A DNA stretch of 64,000 nt. Origin: Heracleum sosnowskyi (Eukaryota > Streptophyta > Magnoliopsida > Apiales > Apiaceae). The translations under genes were made by a program, and so were the position numbers. The stretch spans positions 138,763,228 to 138,827,227 of the forward strand of contig CM061235.1 of NCBI GenBank assembly GCA_030848705.1, in the 5' to 3' direction. Below are positions 33,074-45,768 of the stretch, one piece after another (position 1 is the stretch's first letter; the number at the start of each line of letters is the position of its first letter). The notes under the pieces are model-generated. The model was not told where the DNA came from. It did not search any database and saw only the letters and a list, made by a program, of their open reading frames with translations.

Positions 33074-36000
33074 ACGGCACCTAAACAATCAATTTCTCAG
33101 ACTAACTTTGCTAGTATCTATTCTCCAAATGATGCTGGTGAGGATTTCAAAGGACTTGTCTCTTTCCTGAATAAGTCCTATCTTGGGTATGCTATTACCT
33201 CAACTCTTGTTCTAGACCTAGAAAGGATTGAAAACTTCTGGGAGTCGGCTGTTGCTCAGGGAGATGGAGACAATACCACCATCAAATTCAAAATCAAGGA
33301 GTACAGTTACACTCTCACTATTCAAGGCATCAATGCAGCTTTGGGAATTGTGCTTGAACCAGGAAAAACCTACACAGAGCTTGCAAGTGATGAGACCTTG
33401 AAGAATCTATTCTTGAAAATTGGGTATTCTGGACCCATTCTCGAAGAGGGTACAACTAAGTGGTACCCATCTGGTGAAATGGACAGGAAGTATCTCAGGA
33501 AGGAATGGAGCATGATTCTTGATGCCATGGTGAAGGTGTTCTCCACAAAGACCACTGATTGGAATGGGATTCCCACCTACATCAAGAAGCTTACACACTC
33601 TCTTGTCCATGGGTACAAAGTGGATGTTGGAAAGCTGCTCATGGCACACCTCAAATCTGCCATAGGCAAGAAGGTAAACCTATATCCTCGCTTTTTAATG
33701 ATGTGTATTAATTCTCTTTGTGATTTTAATGAAGATGCTCCTCGAACAGAGGTTTGCCATGTCTTGAAAAGAAACACTCACACAACTCTCACTTCATAGA
33801 ATTTAAATGCACATATTCCACTATGCTTCATCAAACACATGGTTGATCAAGTGCCTAACCTTGATTTTCCTTTGCCCTCCGGGTATGAAACCTTCACTCT
33901 TGAGGATGAGGCTGGATTAGACCTAAATTCAGCTAACCCACATTCTACACCATACATTCAGCTTAGGTTCTCTAGACTTCCCAAAGTACAGAGACAAGCC
34001 TTGCAAGAATCTAGAAAAAGACCCCTAGAAACTGATGTTGGTGGTAGTACTGAGAGTCAAGAGGGAGTTCCTGCACCTAGTGCAGCAAATAAGGAAGGTA
34101 GTCAAACAGAACCCACAGTGGTTCCTCCCGAGCCTAAGAAGAAGAGAGCTAGGAGGACCAAAACCACTGTCAGCCACCCTGCAATCTCCCAAAAGACTGT
34201 AGAGGACAATAGGGCAACAAACACCTCCCTATATGTCCCTTCTCAACAAGGTGCATCTATTGAAACTGGCATGTCTCCCAAGGCACCCTGTACAGAGTCT
34301 GCACACCCTCATGTTTCACCTCATGAGGAGCCTCCACTTGCAGAAATACACATGGAGTCAGGACACAGTGAGGATTTCACCTCCACATTTGATGTTTCAC
34401 AAGTTCACTCTGTGGAGCAGCCAATATTCACCTCTCCACCTTCACCTTCTTCTTTCCCTACTCATTCATTTGTTTCTTCTCCACAACCTAGAGAGGGGGA
34501 CAGTCCCAACCCTTCAGGTTTTGATCATCCATCTCCAATCTTGGATGAGCCCCCATCCAGTGGTCCACAAGAACCCATCTCTCAAAGTGAGATGGAAACC
34601 ACTCCTCCAAACACTGAGCTAGAAAAAGGTACAATTTTGCCAGAAAGTGAAATAGCCAGTGTCTTGTTCAACCTCCTAGGAGCATCTTACCTTCAGGAAG
34701 ATGTTGTCACAGCCTCAGTTGCTGTCAAAGACACTGCAAATGTTGCTGTCACAGGCCAACCTGCTGTCAAGGATGCAGTCAAAGTTGCTATCCAAGATGC
34801 AGTGCAACCTACTGTCATCCATTCAGCTGACAGTAACATTCCTGGTAAAGCTGATGTCCCCTCTGCCCAGCCTAATTATGATGAGGTTCTCATTGAGGAT
34901 GCCTTTGATGATGATGTGCCACTTTCTCAGCTTATCAAGGTACATTCTAAACCCTCTTTTTCAATGCATGTCAATACTGCTCATACCCATGCATCTAGGT
35001 TGAGTGAGGGAATGCAAAAGAAAAGAGAGATAAAAGAACAGAGAGGTGAGCTTAAAAATGAGAGGCAGCCAAATGAGCTGGCAAAAGGAGAGGGACTTGA
35101 GCATGTCCAAAGTGCAATTGAGGGAGCCCACACTATGCAGGCACTAGGCCTTGGGAGTTCTACTGTGAGGAGTGATGAGATCACTCAGAAAAACCCTGAG
35201 AGTGTGAGAACCCCCTCAGCCTCCAAGCCCCATTCTTTTCCTTCCCCTTCAAGAAGGTTGAGAACTGGTGGCCCCTCTACTCAAACTGCTCAAAGATTGG
35301 AATCCCTGGAGCACAGATGCCTATCCATGGAAACTAAGCTTGACAGCATGTCTACCATGGTGGCCTCTGGATTTGCTAGTCTACAACAGACAGTTCAGCT
35401 ATTCTCTGCAAGTTTTGATGCTGCCAACTTACCTAAGGGGGAGAAAGAGGTAAGATCAGAATTTGCTCAAGAGCAAGGAAATCTAACCAAAGAAGTGCCT
35501 TTATCTCAGGGGGAGTCAGGAAGACAGGGGGAGTCAGGAGAACAGGGGGAGCAATTGCAGCAATTGGAAGATCAACAGGCAAGTGGAGCTGACAACTTAT
35601 TTGAATATGAAATTGATGGGGAGAAAGTATTAATGTCCAAAGAAGTATTGGAGGAACTGCAAGGAAGATCAAAATCTAAGAAACCAATACTTCATCCTGT
35701 ATCAATAAGAGAGCCAACTCCACAACCACAGGAAACTGCACTACATAAGATGTGGAGAGAAAAGGATGAGCAGAATAAGTTGGGGAAAGGCAAAGGGAAA
35801 CTGCCTGAATACTGTAATTTACCATCCATGTGGACTGAGGGAGCTGAAATTGATCAGGAAGAGGCAAATATCTTGATGGTGGATTACAGGGAGAGCACAC
35901 TGCACAATAAGGATGAACAATTCATCAGGATAGTTGAGGAGATAACAAGGAGGCCAAATTTAACTATACCTCAAACCTCAACACTCCTAATGAGCAAGAT

Positions 36001-36809
36001 TGTAAGTGTATGTGTGAAGATCAGTGAAGAAAGAAGATGGGCCATTGATGTGTACTTGGACACATGAATCTCAATGTTCATAACTTCGCAGTTGCTACAG
36101 AATCTTCAAGCAAGGGTGCCGAGTGTGATGAGAACCAAGATTACAGCAAACCAATCAACCTTCAATGAGATCTTACAGGTGCAAATCCTGAACTTAATCT
36201 CGGAGAAACTTCCAGAGGTGTACCTTAATCCATTTTGTGTCTGCTATGAAATGGTCACAAAGAAAAATGGCAAGAAGTGTGGATATCTAAGTCTAAAGGG
36301 CACATCAAAAATGGATACAAGGTCGGTTTTGAAAGTGCTGAATATGATTATCAGCTCAAAAATCAACAAGGAGAGAGTTCAAGCTGTCAAGGCAATTCAC
36401 AAACTACTGGCAAGGAGAGACATGAAGTACCTCTCTATAGTGAAGGAGTTAATCTCTAAGGCAAATGCTAGAAGAACAGATCAAGGTGAAAGTTGTGCAT
36501 TTGATAACACTCTTAATGATGATGATAAGTTGGATGGAAGTGGAGGATCTGGTGTTGCAAGAAATGCTGGTGGAACATCTGCTGATAATACTGTCAATCC
36601 ATCCCAGGAAGAAAGTAAACAGGAAGCTCATGTACAAGAAAAGAAAAATGATAGTGCTTCAGAAGAGGGGGAGACTAAAACACTTGAAGATTTGGAGGCA
36701 AACATACTAAGGTATGCAATTGACAATATCAATACTTAAAAAGATACTGTCACCAAAGAAACTATCAAGAAAGATACTGTCATGGCAGATGCTGTCAGCA
36801 AAGACACTG
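33074..36809 (+). pseudogene. Env-like ORF of element C, N-terminal part
   Basis: The open frame begins at 33074, where the apparent start codon is ACG instead of ATG (followed by APKQS), and runs to 36739 with stops at 33797 (TAG) and 36065 (TGA). A TAA follows at 36737. The folded N-terminal domain (33074-33790) is homologous to those of A and B. A Ser/Pro/Thr-rich region, a Val-rich repeat coded by GCTGTCA units (about 34705-34830), the acidic motif DDDVPLS (about 34908), the ELAKGE...SDEIT block (about 35075-35185), a coiled coil (about 35285-35420) and a second helical domain (about 36075-36470) follow. The last part begins a KD(T/A)V peptide repeat. Element F interrupts it at 36810. No membrane helix is evident. 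Confidence 0.82.
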
Positions 36810-39800
36810 TGTAACAGCCCCAAATCCGGGGTCAGGGATTTAGGGTCGTCACGATCCATGTACTCCTTGCCTTACCTGTATTACTCACACCATTCATATT
36901 TCACCTGCTCATGACCCCACATTATATGTCTCACACACACACACACACAGGTTAGAGTCTCAGAAACGACACACTACAACAATTGCGGAATAAATAATTT
37001 TTATTACAATACCCAAATGTCATTTAAATCTGTTACTGATACAATTTCTCAGTATTGTTACATTACCAACTTAGCCTTCTGATGCTCACAATCCTCTAAT
37101 ACCATTCAGATACATAAGTTGAATACCACAAGCCGAAGCCTGATTCGATTGGTTCGTACTACTCTCGGGATCGCTGCTAGAAACTGTTTAATGGAAACGC
37201 CTTGCGAGGTATGTGTCGTCCCATTGGCATCCTGCTTCGCTGCTATATAATATATATAAAATAATAGCAAGAGTGAGCGATAGCTCAGCAAGGTAATGAA
37301 AGTATGACATAATTCTGCCTTTAATTCAACCCAGATATAAAGCGGGTATAAGGCAATAATTTGTCAAAATATCTTGATACTGAAATCATTTCCTTATCAG
37401 AATGTATTCCAAAAATACCATTGTTGTATTTCAAATATCATCTCCATAATATTCTGCAAACTTTCGATATTCATACTATGAACAAAGTTCTAGTATAAAA
37501 TAAAAGATGAATTAGCAAGATAACTCAGTATATCCTTTTCGTAAAATATCTGCTATATAGAATATAAGCAGACTATCAACATATAACTTAAAAGATGAAG
37601 TTATAAGGAAAATTCAATATCATCTTTCATATCAAACATTTACCTCATATCATAATTTGGAAATAAAGACAGTGTAAAATATTTTTTCCAATCCACCTTC
37701 TAAACTTGAATAAACTTGCATGAACTTGAATAAACTCGAATAACTTGAATAAACTTTTCTTTTCTGGAAACTTGCTTAAAACATGTTCTTTCTCTGATAA
37801 CTTGCATAAAACTTTCTTTCTCTGATAACTTGCATGAAACATTTTCTTTCATGGATGATGAACTATAGATGGAGATGCTAGGCGCCGAGGATACCCCTAC
37901 GATGATCAGTCGTAAGATGTATCCCCCTGATCTTTTTCTACGTAGAAGGGAAGATATTCAGTCTCACACCGACATACCTCCCCGCCTTCGGTTGTAGGTG
38001 GGAAGAACAAACCCGTTCATAGTCCGTCGGCCTGTTACTCTCCTCTTACCCTACGGTCGGGCACTTACTGATAATCTAGGGGAAGAACAGACCCGTTCAT
38101 AGTCCATCGGTCTTATTGTAATTCCCTTAGGGGACAGGCGCCACTCAGTCCCTGACATATTCTCCGAGTTCAAGAAAATCCATAATTCTGAAACATAAAG
38201 TTTCTTTCCCTTTTTCCTCCAGTATACGACTCCACAAAGTAGTCATATCTGGTTAGAAAGGAAAATTCACCCATATTTCCCAAGCTGATGCTTGTTCATG
38301 GATACAGCTTATTCCACTTATCTTACTCCTCGAGTCTTGAGGAAGTAATCAAAATCATTTTGATGGTAGCATACAAAGCTGTTAAATGAATAATTTCAAA
38401 AAGATTTAGGACCGGGCAGTCCACTTGAAACAAACATTAAAATCTTGAGAGAGGTCCCATGAGTCTTGTAGTTTGAGCGAACATTTAAGTCTTTCCGAAT
38501 ATAGACTTAAAAGGGAAATAGATGTGGGAACCTTCCCTAATTATATTTATAATTGTCTGAATAAAACTTTATTAGTTATCTAGGGTTAAAGAATAATTTC
38601 ACAAAATACGCTCTTAAGAAGTAGGGCTTTAAATAATTAATGAAACTATATTTGATAAAGAATACTTATTTAGAAGTAATTCCCAAATACTTTCTTAACA
38701 AAAGAAGGGATAATAAATAATAATAATAATATAATAATAATAATATAACCCTAGATAACAACTGATACCATTCCCGATCCGTGCTTTAAATACAGAGTAT
38801 ATACCCCCTACTGAGGGTTTTTCTTAACATATCGGCTTATAAATATTGCCATAACCATAGCTTATAAGTCAACTTATACTACAACTTTTACTTAACATCA
38901 TAAGTACCGTTTCGAAATCATGATCACATAACATATATCTCAATATCTTTTATTTATCACAACAACAGTTTATAGAGGTATAGGTTTGAAAACTTGCATC
39001 TAGTATATGCATACATCAGAATATGGTACTTTTAAAATACAGCATGTAGTGAGAAAACTTGCACAATACTTGGAACAAAGAATATATATATATATATATA
39101 TATAGATATATTTTTGAATCAACAAGTATTAAACATTCGAAAATATGCCCACTCTAACAATAGAGTAAGGGTTAGTAAACTTGCCTGATGCTCGAGAAGT
39201 GATAGGGGTTCGCGACGATGCCAGACAATCTAGACAAAGTCAAAGCAAACGCACGATTAATCCCCTGGATAATCCACTTGTACTCAATGCTTAAACACGT
39301 AAGCGAAACACAACCAAGGAATTACTAGCTCGTTATAGGCTCATACTAAGTCCATGTTTAATCGACAATTACTTAAGTCGTAGGTTTAGTCCGAAATCGA
39401 TCCTCGAATACAAGTTATACTTAACCATTTACAACATTGGTTTCCAAGTCATGTTCTTAGTGGTTTTCACTTGCGCAACCTCGGCTAAAACATTTTTATA
39501 AAATCGAAAAATAATCTTTTTAATCCGAATCTTTTTCGTGAGCCTTCCTAACTGTCTCTAGTATTATTCCTCAAAGTTTCACATTTTAATATGGCTTCCA
39601 AGTGGTCCAAATATAGCCTCAAAGTGACTGACCAGAGATGAGTTGTTCCTCCGAACGACGTTTACTAAAACTCACTTTTCTCTTAAACCGTAAATCGGAT
39701 TAACATGATTCTTGCGCTCACGTAAACTAGAAACAAGGCTCTACACACTCATGTTCATCACTGAACCAAAAGAGGCAGTTAAGTTTTCGGATTCTAGGCA

Positions 39801-41109
39801 GTTTATAGAGTTACCGAAAATCGGGCATTACGACGGCTTAAAATCGAATAATCCAATTTTGTCACAACATAACCAAGCCACACCGGGCATACCATACATC
39901 CACAACCTCAATAAACAACCAACCTACACCTCTAAGATCAGTGGTGAGGCTCAAATCCAACACCCATCATTTTACACATTTAAACAATTCCAAACAATCA
40001 CTAAATCACTTAATCATGATCTTAACTTTACATGAACATCAAAACCACTTCAAAACTCATATAAAAAAAAAGGGGCAGAGGTGTTTATACCTTCCTTGAA
40101 GCTTCCCAAGCATCAACAATGGCTAATCTAGGCTTGGGGGTGCTTGGATGATCCTTATATAGCTTGAACTCATGGAAACAAAACCATAAAAACAAGTAGT
40201 TACTATTCATCATCTTTCTTAATCACTAAAATCGGATGGGTAAAACACAGAGATGAGGCGAGCGCTTACCATGGTTGCGTAGAGCTTCTCGAGAGCTTCG
40301 ATTTGAGTGGTGGAACGCCAAAAAAGGACAAGGGAATCACGAGTTATGAGCATTTCTTTCCCCACCATTTTTTCCCTCTCTCTCTCGGGTTTTCTCTTCA
40401 AAATGGGGAGAATTCTCTTTTTTTCTTTTCTTGTTTACTTGATAATGATGCTGATATTTTGTGGTTAAAAGGGGGTGAGTCATCACCTTTATTGCTTAGT
40501 CAGTGGACACGTGTCAAGCATGCAAGAGCTTAGCTAAAGTAGCTTTACTGGTTCGTTTCCTTTCACATGGATGATCCAAATGTTGCATCCCTCGAATTAA
40601 TCTTGTTACATGTTACTTCCATGTCTATATTTAATCCTGTAAATGTTGCCTTGTTCCTCTTGAAACGATTCAAAATATTTCCAAAAAGAGCGAATAAAAA
40701 CTCTACGCGATTCTCGTAGTGAATAGTAACTATTCACAATTCATTCCAACAATCGAATCCTTAAATCGACTTTAATAAAATAATAAAATTCCAAAATATT
40801 AAATCCTCAAATCCTCAATTTTAATATCTCATTTCTTGAATATAATAATATATAATTCACTGCCCGGTCAAATACTACACCAAAATAAAATTTGGAATTT
40901 CTGAATTCCGATCGTCTTTACATTCACTTATTTACTCCGTAGATCACTAATATGACTTTGGAATATCCACACTACGTCTCGTACATAGGTGGCATGAAAA
41001 ATTTTCTTAACCCTCAAAATCACTATTCATCCACCAATTCACTATTCACTGATGCACTTAATCATAATAAGAAAAGTTTTAAATTTTACCAAAAATTCGG
41101 GTTATTATA
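36810..41109 (-). mobile_element. 3' LTR of element F (4300 bp)
   Basis: On the plus strand it runs from TGTAACAGCCCC to GGGTTATTATA. On the element's own strand it therefore starts TATAATAACCCG and ends GTTACA, a TA...CA end pair instead of the usual TG...CA. It contains an AC microsatellite (about 36935), an AT microsatellite (about 39088-39104) and an exon-like leader near 40220-40450. The 107-residue ORF at 39712 is antisense to the element and has no ATG start, so I do not count it as a gene. Confidence 0.93.
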
Positions 41110-41122
41110 GTCTCCCCTCCTT
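41110..41122 (-). other. Polypurine tract of element F
   Basis: On the minus strand AAGGAGGGGAGAC stands directly before the 3' LTR. It primes plus-strand synthesis and fixes the orientation of F. Confidence 0.85.
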
Positions 41123-41189
41123 AAAAGGATTCCGTCCCGGAATCAATTTATGAATAACTGGGGGTACTTCGCTCCCATTGCACTTTCTA

Positions 41190-41600
41190 ACTCCCAAGTG
41201 GATTCTTCCACTTCTTGATTCTCCATAAACCTCTCACTAGCTTGGCAACCTCGTCACTTAGCACTTGCTCTTTTCTATCCGTAATTTCCACAGGTTGTTC
41301 TTTGTAAGTCAGACCAGGTTGTATATCTACCTGCTCGTATTCTAACATATGTCGGGCGTCTATAGTATACTGACGTAGCATTGACACATGAACCCCATTA
41401 TGACCATTTTACGAGTTTGGGGGGGTAAGGCTGGCTCGTAGGCCACCTTCCTGACGCGTTTTAAAATCTCAGATGGCCCAATGAATCTCGGGCTCACTTC
41501 CCTTTCTTTCCAAATCTCATTAATTCCTTCCACGAGGATATCTTTTAGCATCACGAATCTCTAACCTCATATTCTCCATCTTGTTTGTACAGAAAATACA
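41190..41600 (-). pseudogene. pol: Integrase C-terminal remnant of element F
   Basis: Minus-strand pieces read SPRFIGPSEIL, VAYEPALPP and, nearer the LTR, MLRQYTIDARHMLEYEQVDI with EQPVEITDRKEQVL. This is the well-known end of plant chromovirus pol behind the integrase core (GPY/F-like region and C-terminal tail). Frameshifts separate the pieces. The integrase catalytic core is not found upstream, so most of integrase was deleted. Confidence 0.85.
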
Positions 41601-41829
41601 CCAGCATAAACTTGTTTGTCATTCATCAACTTGCCATTTAGCTTACCAATAGCAGTACTATCTCTATACTCACGGGCTTAGTCCGGATACTTTCTCTGTC
41701 TGTCTTGGTTGTCACTAGCCGCTTGTTGGTGAAATCTTTTGTCTTTCTAGTTTGTTGGACTAACTTGGGTTTTGTGTAAAGTCTCATCCTTTAATTTCCG
41801 ATCATTCGGAATCCATCTCTGTCTCATTT

Positions 41830-42230
41830 TAATCAAGGGTATCGGCCACCACATTGGCCTTCCCCGGATGGTAGTGTATCTCACAGTCATAATCCTAGGT
41901 CAATTCTAGCCATTTCTCCATCTCATGTTATCTACTATCACGGTAACTCAAAGCCAATTCATTACATTCCATAAAATTTGTGGGTGCATTAGTCAACCCA
42001 AAATAACCTCGCTGAAAACTCGAAGTGTCTATTCCTAGTACGAATCGCAGTCTTGGGTATATCCTCGGATTTAACTTCCAACTAGTGATACCCAGTTCTT
42101 AAATAAATTTGGAAATACACCGCGTTCTTCCGCTGATCAAACAATCATTTACAAGGGTACCTATTCTCCATGTCGAACTCATACAACTCTCGAGGTTCGA
42201 TACATAATCTTGTGCTAACATCTTTCTCTC
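41830..42230 (-). pseudogene. pol: Reverse transcriptase and RNase H remnants of element F
   Basis: At 41837-41893 the minus strand encodes DYDCEIHYHPGKANVVADT, the hinge behind gypsy RNase H. At about 41985-42165 it shows decayed RT phrases corresponding to NRYP, FDQ, AVYF, a degraded DLR(S/T)GYH block, EDIPKTA and HFEF. Stops and missing pieces are frequent, and the YxDD catalytic block is not visible. Only a few hundred bases remain from a domain pair that normally takes about 1.2 kb. Confidence 0.8.
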
Positions 42231-42805
42231 TTATAACAACACCGGGCTCTCCATGGTGGTACACTCGGTCTCATCATACCCTTATACAACAACTCTTGTA
42301 ACTGAGTCACTAACCCTTTCATTCCCATTATACTCTGAATACTCGGTATTCATTCTCATGTCATCCAAATCGATATCTGGTAGCTCATTAAAACCTTGTA
42401 CAATCTCCCAAAACCATTGTAGTTTCCTTTATACTTGGTGTCTCTTTTCTTGGTGTAATAGTTTCTTAGTCTAAACTATATTCAAGAATCTCTGAATCTG
42501 TCTCCATCCTTTATTTATTACTCTCTTTCTTTGCAATCAATTGGCTCCATTGGGTGTCAACCAACCCATCCTTATTATAATATCCACTTTTCCCAACTTG
42601 AAAGGAATCAGGTCTATCAAAAGTGTTGACCTCATATTTCTAGTTCACAACCTAGATGTACCAGTCCTATGGGAAAATCCCTTGATTGACTATTTCTACT
42701 TGTAATTATTCCCTTAGTAGCTCGGCCTTAAGGTTTAATTGTCATGCAACTTCTTGATATACAACGATACATTAGCTCTGTCTAAACAGTATAGAAGGGC
42801 ACCTG

Positions 42806-42994
42806 CTATTTAAAGGTCCTGACAGTGGCTGCTTGTGGAGGTAGCCCTGGTTGAAACCTACTTGCTTTCTTTTCTTCTGTGTTCACAAACTCCGGAACAA
42901 ACCTCAATAATTCGGAAAACTTGGCCTCATACTCGGTCACAGTCATGGTTCCTTGTTTTAACTCTTTAACTTTCATTTTCATACGGGTCTCCAC
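42806..42994 (-). pseudogene. gag: Gag remnant of element F
   Basis: The 62-residue piece METRMKMKVKELKQGTMTVT followed by EYEAKFSELLRFVPEFV and TEEKKASRFQPGL is the core of the retrotransposon Gag domain of plant gypsy elements. It lies only about 600 bases from RT remnants, so the protease and zinc knuckle have been lost. No intact start or end is present. Confidence 0.85.
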
Positions 42995-45752
42995 ATATTT
43001 CCGAAAATTATTCCTCTAAAACAACACACGCTGTACCTCTCCCAAGTCACAATACCAGCTCCCTCTGACTCCATCGTCAGTACTTATCTTGCTAACCCAG
43101 AGGTAGTGTCCATTCGTAAACAACTCCTCCAAAATCTCAATTCCACTATAGGGCATCTATCTAATACCGTTGTCACTGGAGTTCACGGCACATCGTTATT
43201 CCTTTCACATATATCGATTGACACGCTTTCCATTATCATAATATCCTTGGGAGAATAAACCAATTTCATTGATATGTCACTAACATTCTATTCGTCTTAG
43301 GGATTCGCTCCTGTCATAGGCGATTTCGTTGCGAATCTAATTCCTATCAGCGAATTTTGACTTATTTGACCTGGTTGGCCTCCCCTTGAAATTCAATAAG
43401 GATAACAAAAATTATGGGGCCTTGAAAGATAGCTCCCATATCAAAGAAAATGTCACACACTGGTGATCATAAGGTTATGAGTTTTAAGGTAACCTTATTG
43501 GAGGTAAGAGAATTTTGCCGAGAGATCAATATGATCATAAGAACTCAACGTTGTGTGCCTCAATTGAGACATTACTAAAGGTAATTAGCCTTCTTGTATT
43601 TCACAACTTACAAGTGATGGCGTCCCATCCGACTTCTATCACACAGACAGATAGTCCTTGTAGCCCCTATAAGTATAGGGTTGTTCGTCTCAGTGGAAGT
43701 TGAAAAGTATGAAAGCAATTCGAGATCAATTTAATGATTATCGCTTTTCGACAATATTTCTCAAAGGGACACCTTGGATTAAAATTGAACAGATTCCAAA
43801 GGTGCGGTTTCCAAAGAAAATACAAAGAAAAGAATAACCAAAAAGATACTGGTACTTAACAAACAAGTGGTGAGGTATCACCATAGGGTCATTCATTATT
43901 TGAAGAAAAGTCAAAGCTTAAATAACATTATTTGACAGGGCTTCGAAAACCTGAAAGTAGGCATTGTGATAGCCTCTGGCACAATTGAAACTGAAGATGG
44001 TTTAACACAAGTGTTATAAAACAACTTCGAAGAGGGAATATACCCTTTATCAGAATTCCTTCCTGGAGAGAGGTCAAGATAGATCATAGATTGGGGAGGT
44101 ACCCCACATAATTTGCAAATGGGGAGGGTACTACCAAGGTCTTTACGGATGCCTTTTATGTCGGCTCCTCTAATGGATAATCGTTCAATTCCAAAGCTTT
44201 TCTTCTCTATGCACACCCTAAGGTGCTCGATACTTACGTTATTGCCGACTCATAATAGTCGCTAAGGATTCAACCATCGACCTTTGCAATCGCAGGGAAT
44301 TCTATTCGACTAGGCACAAACATCTCAAGTAAGCGTTCTGTTCTATAAAAAGACTTCGATACTGTTGTCGCCCATAGCAATGACAATTCCTCATGTCGAC
44401 TGGGCGGTACTCCGGAAGATCGTTAGAATCTACAGGCTTAAATCCGGTCTCTATTTCAATCATCCTTATACCCAATATTCCTTCTCCCATATCAATCCCG
44501 TGCGCTACATAAGCTTAACACTTTTGGCACAATAGCCTTTTCATTTAAGTCAATCCCGAAACTTCTCAGTCTGTCTTGGTCCTTAAATATATTTCGCCTT
44601 TACCGTCCAATCTCAACTTCATCATTTTATCTCTACAATCAATTATAGCAATCAGGGTCTGTCCACCAACCCATATAGCGGCTATCTTACCCAATCCACA
44701 GGGTTCGCTCTAGTTTCCACTCTCTTTGGTGACATCCTCTGGTAATCAGAAAGACAAGGTTTGCCAAAATTTGCTGAATTTCTCTCCAAATCTGGGAAAT
44801 TTGATCAATCTATTTACCTACTAGTAATGCTCGGATCTGATTTCCGACCTTTCTGTTCTATCCTCATAATTCCTTCCTGGTTTCCTGAGGGTGGTAAATC
44901 TCGTTCTCGATTTCGTCTTAGCGTGCTTGTCTTACAATAACATTTGCATGGTACATATACCCAAAATTCTCCTTGAGATAATAAAATCCCTCAATGATGT
45001 AATAGACACTATTTCCAGTGGAATCGCTGGTCGTGGGGGATTGAAACCTCGTAGCCAAAGCAATTCCTTTCACTATACTAGGCAACTAAGTACCCTTGAT
45101 CGTTCGTGAAAATCTGAACATCTTGGTTCTTACGTATGCCGCCTCCTTATGGGCAACTATAACCGACTACGAGTAACAGGTTTCGTTCAAGTCGAATCAA
45201 TCCACTGATACTGGCTATACTGCCTCTACCTCTTCTACTTTGGAGACTCTACTCCATTTTCTTTGTCATATCCCTTGATGAATCATGAACGATCCTTAAA
45301 CTCTCGTCTCGTCACTTATTTATCCCTTGAAGGTTCGTCCGGTCTTATTATTATACCTCAAGTAACACACCACATCTTTAACAATCGGCACATCTTCTAC
45401 AAGATTCTTCCCTTGACCCACCATGGGGTCTTCCTCTAGATCCTCCTATGGATCTTCCTTTATCGGGTCTCCGTCCATTTCACGGAACGCATCATCAATT
45501 GTCTACTCGAAGGCCTCGGGATCTGGTATCTCAGAATCCCATCCATCTATAACTCATACGAATCGAAGTGACTAACCATGAAGTCCTAAGTACGGTTTCC
45601 AAAAGAAGTCCCCTCTCGGGCTTCATCTTAAACAGTCAGGGTCATGTCCTCTAACCCGACTACGAACTCAATTTGAGCTCTAGATGTTCTTATCATTCTT
45701 AAGGGTATTGTAAGACTCGATCTTCTATCGTTTCTGAGGACTGTAACCTACT
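42995..45752 (-). other. Leader and decayed 5' interior of element F
   Basis: This 2.7-kb stretch lies between the primer site and the gag core. Near 45410-45480 the minus strand encodes an acidic Asp/Glu/Pro repeat with a stop inside, like the Gag N-terminus of several plant gypsy elements. Short minus-strand ORFs at 43911-44216 and 44302-44490 have no recognisable domain. The rest is non-coding by eye. It may be foreign sequence acquired by a non-autonomous derivative. Confidence 0.5.
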
Positions 45753-45764
45753 GCTCTGATACCA
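45753..45764 (-). other. Primer binding site of element F (tRNA-Met)
   Basis: The minus strand reads TGGTATCAGAGC, an exact match to the complement of plant initiator tRNA-Met. It starts four bases after the 5' LTR end at 45769. The site is intact, so F RNA could still be reverse transcribed if proteins are supplied. Confidence 0.92.
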
Positions 45765-45768
45765 TCTC

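Noticed and set aside
39712..40035. 107-residue ORF in the LTR of F, repeated almost identically at 48655-48978
   Set aside because: It is antisense to the element, lacks an ATG start and is duplicated only because the LTR is duplicated. No domain is visible.
45753..45764. tRNA-like sequence TGGTATCAGAGC at several places
   Set aside because: These are primer binding sites next to LTRs, not tRNA genes. No cloverleaf can be drawn around them.
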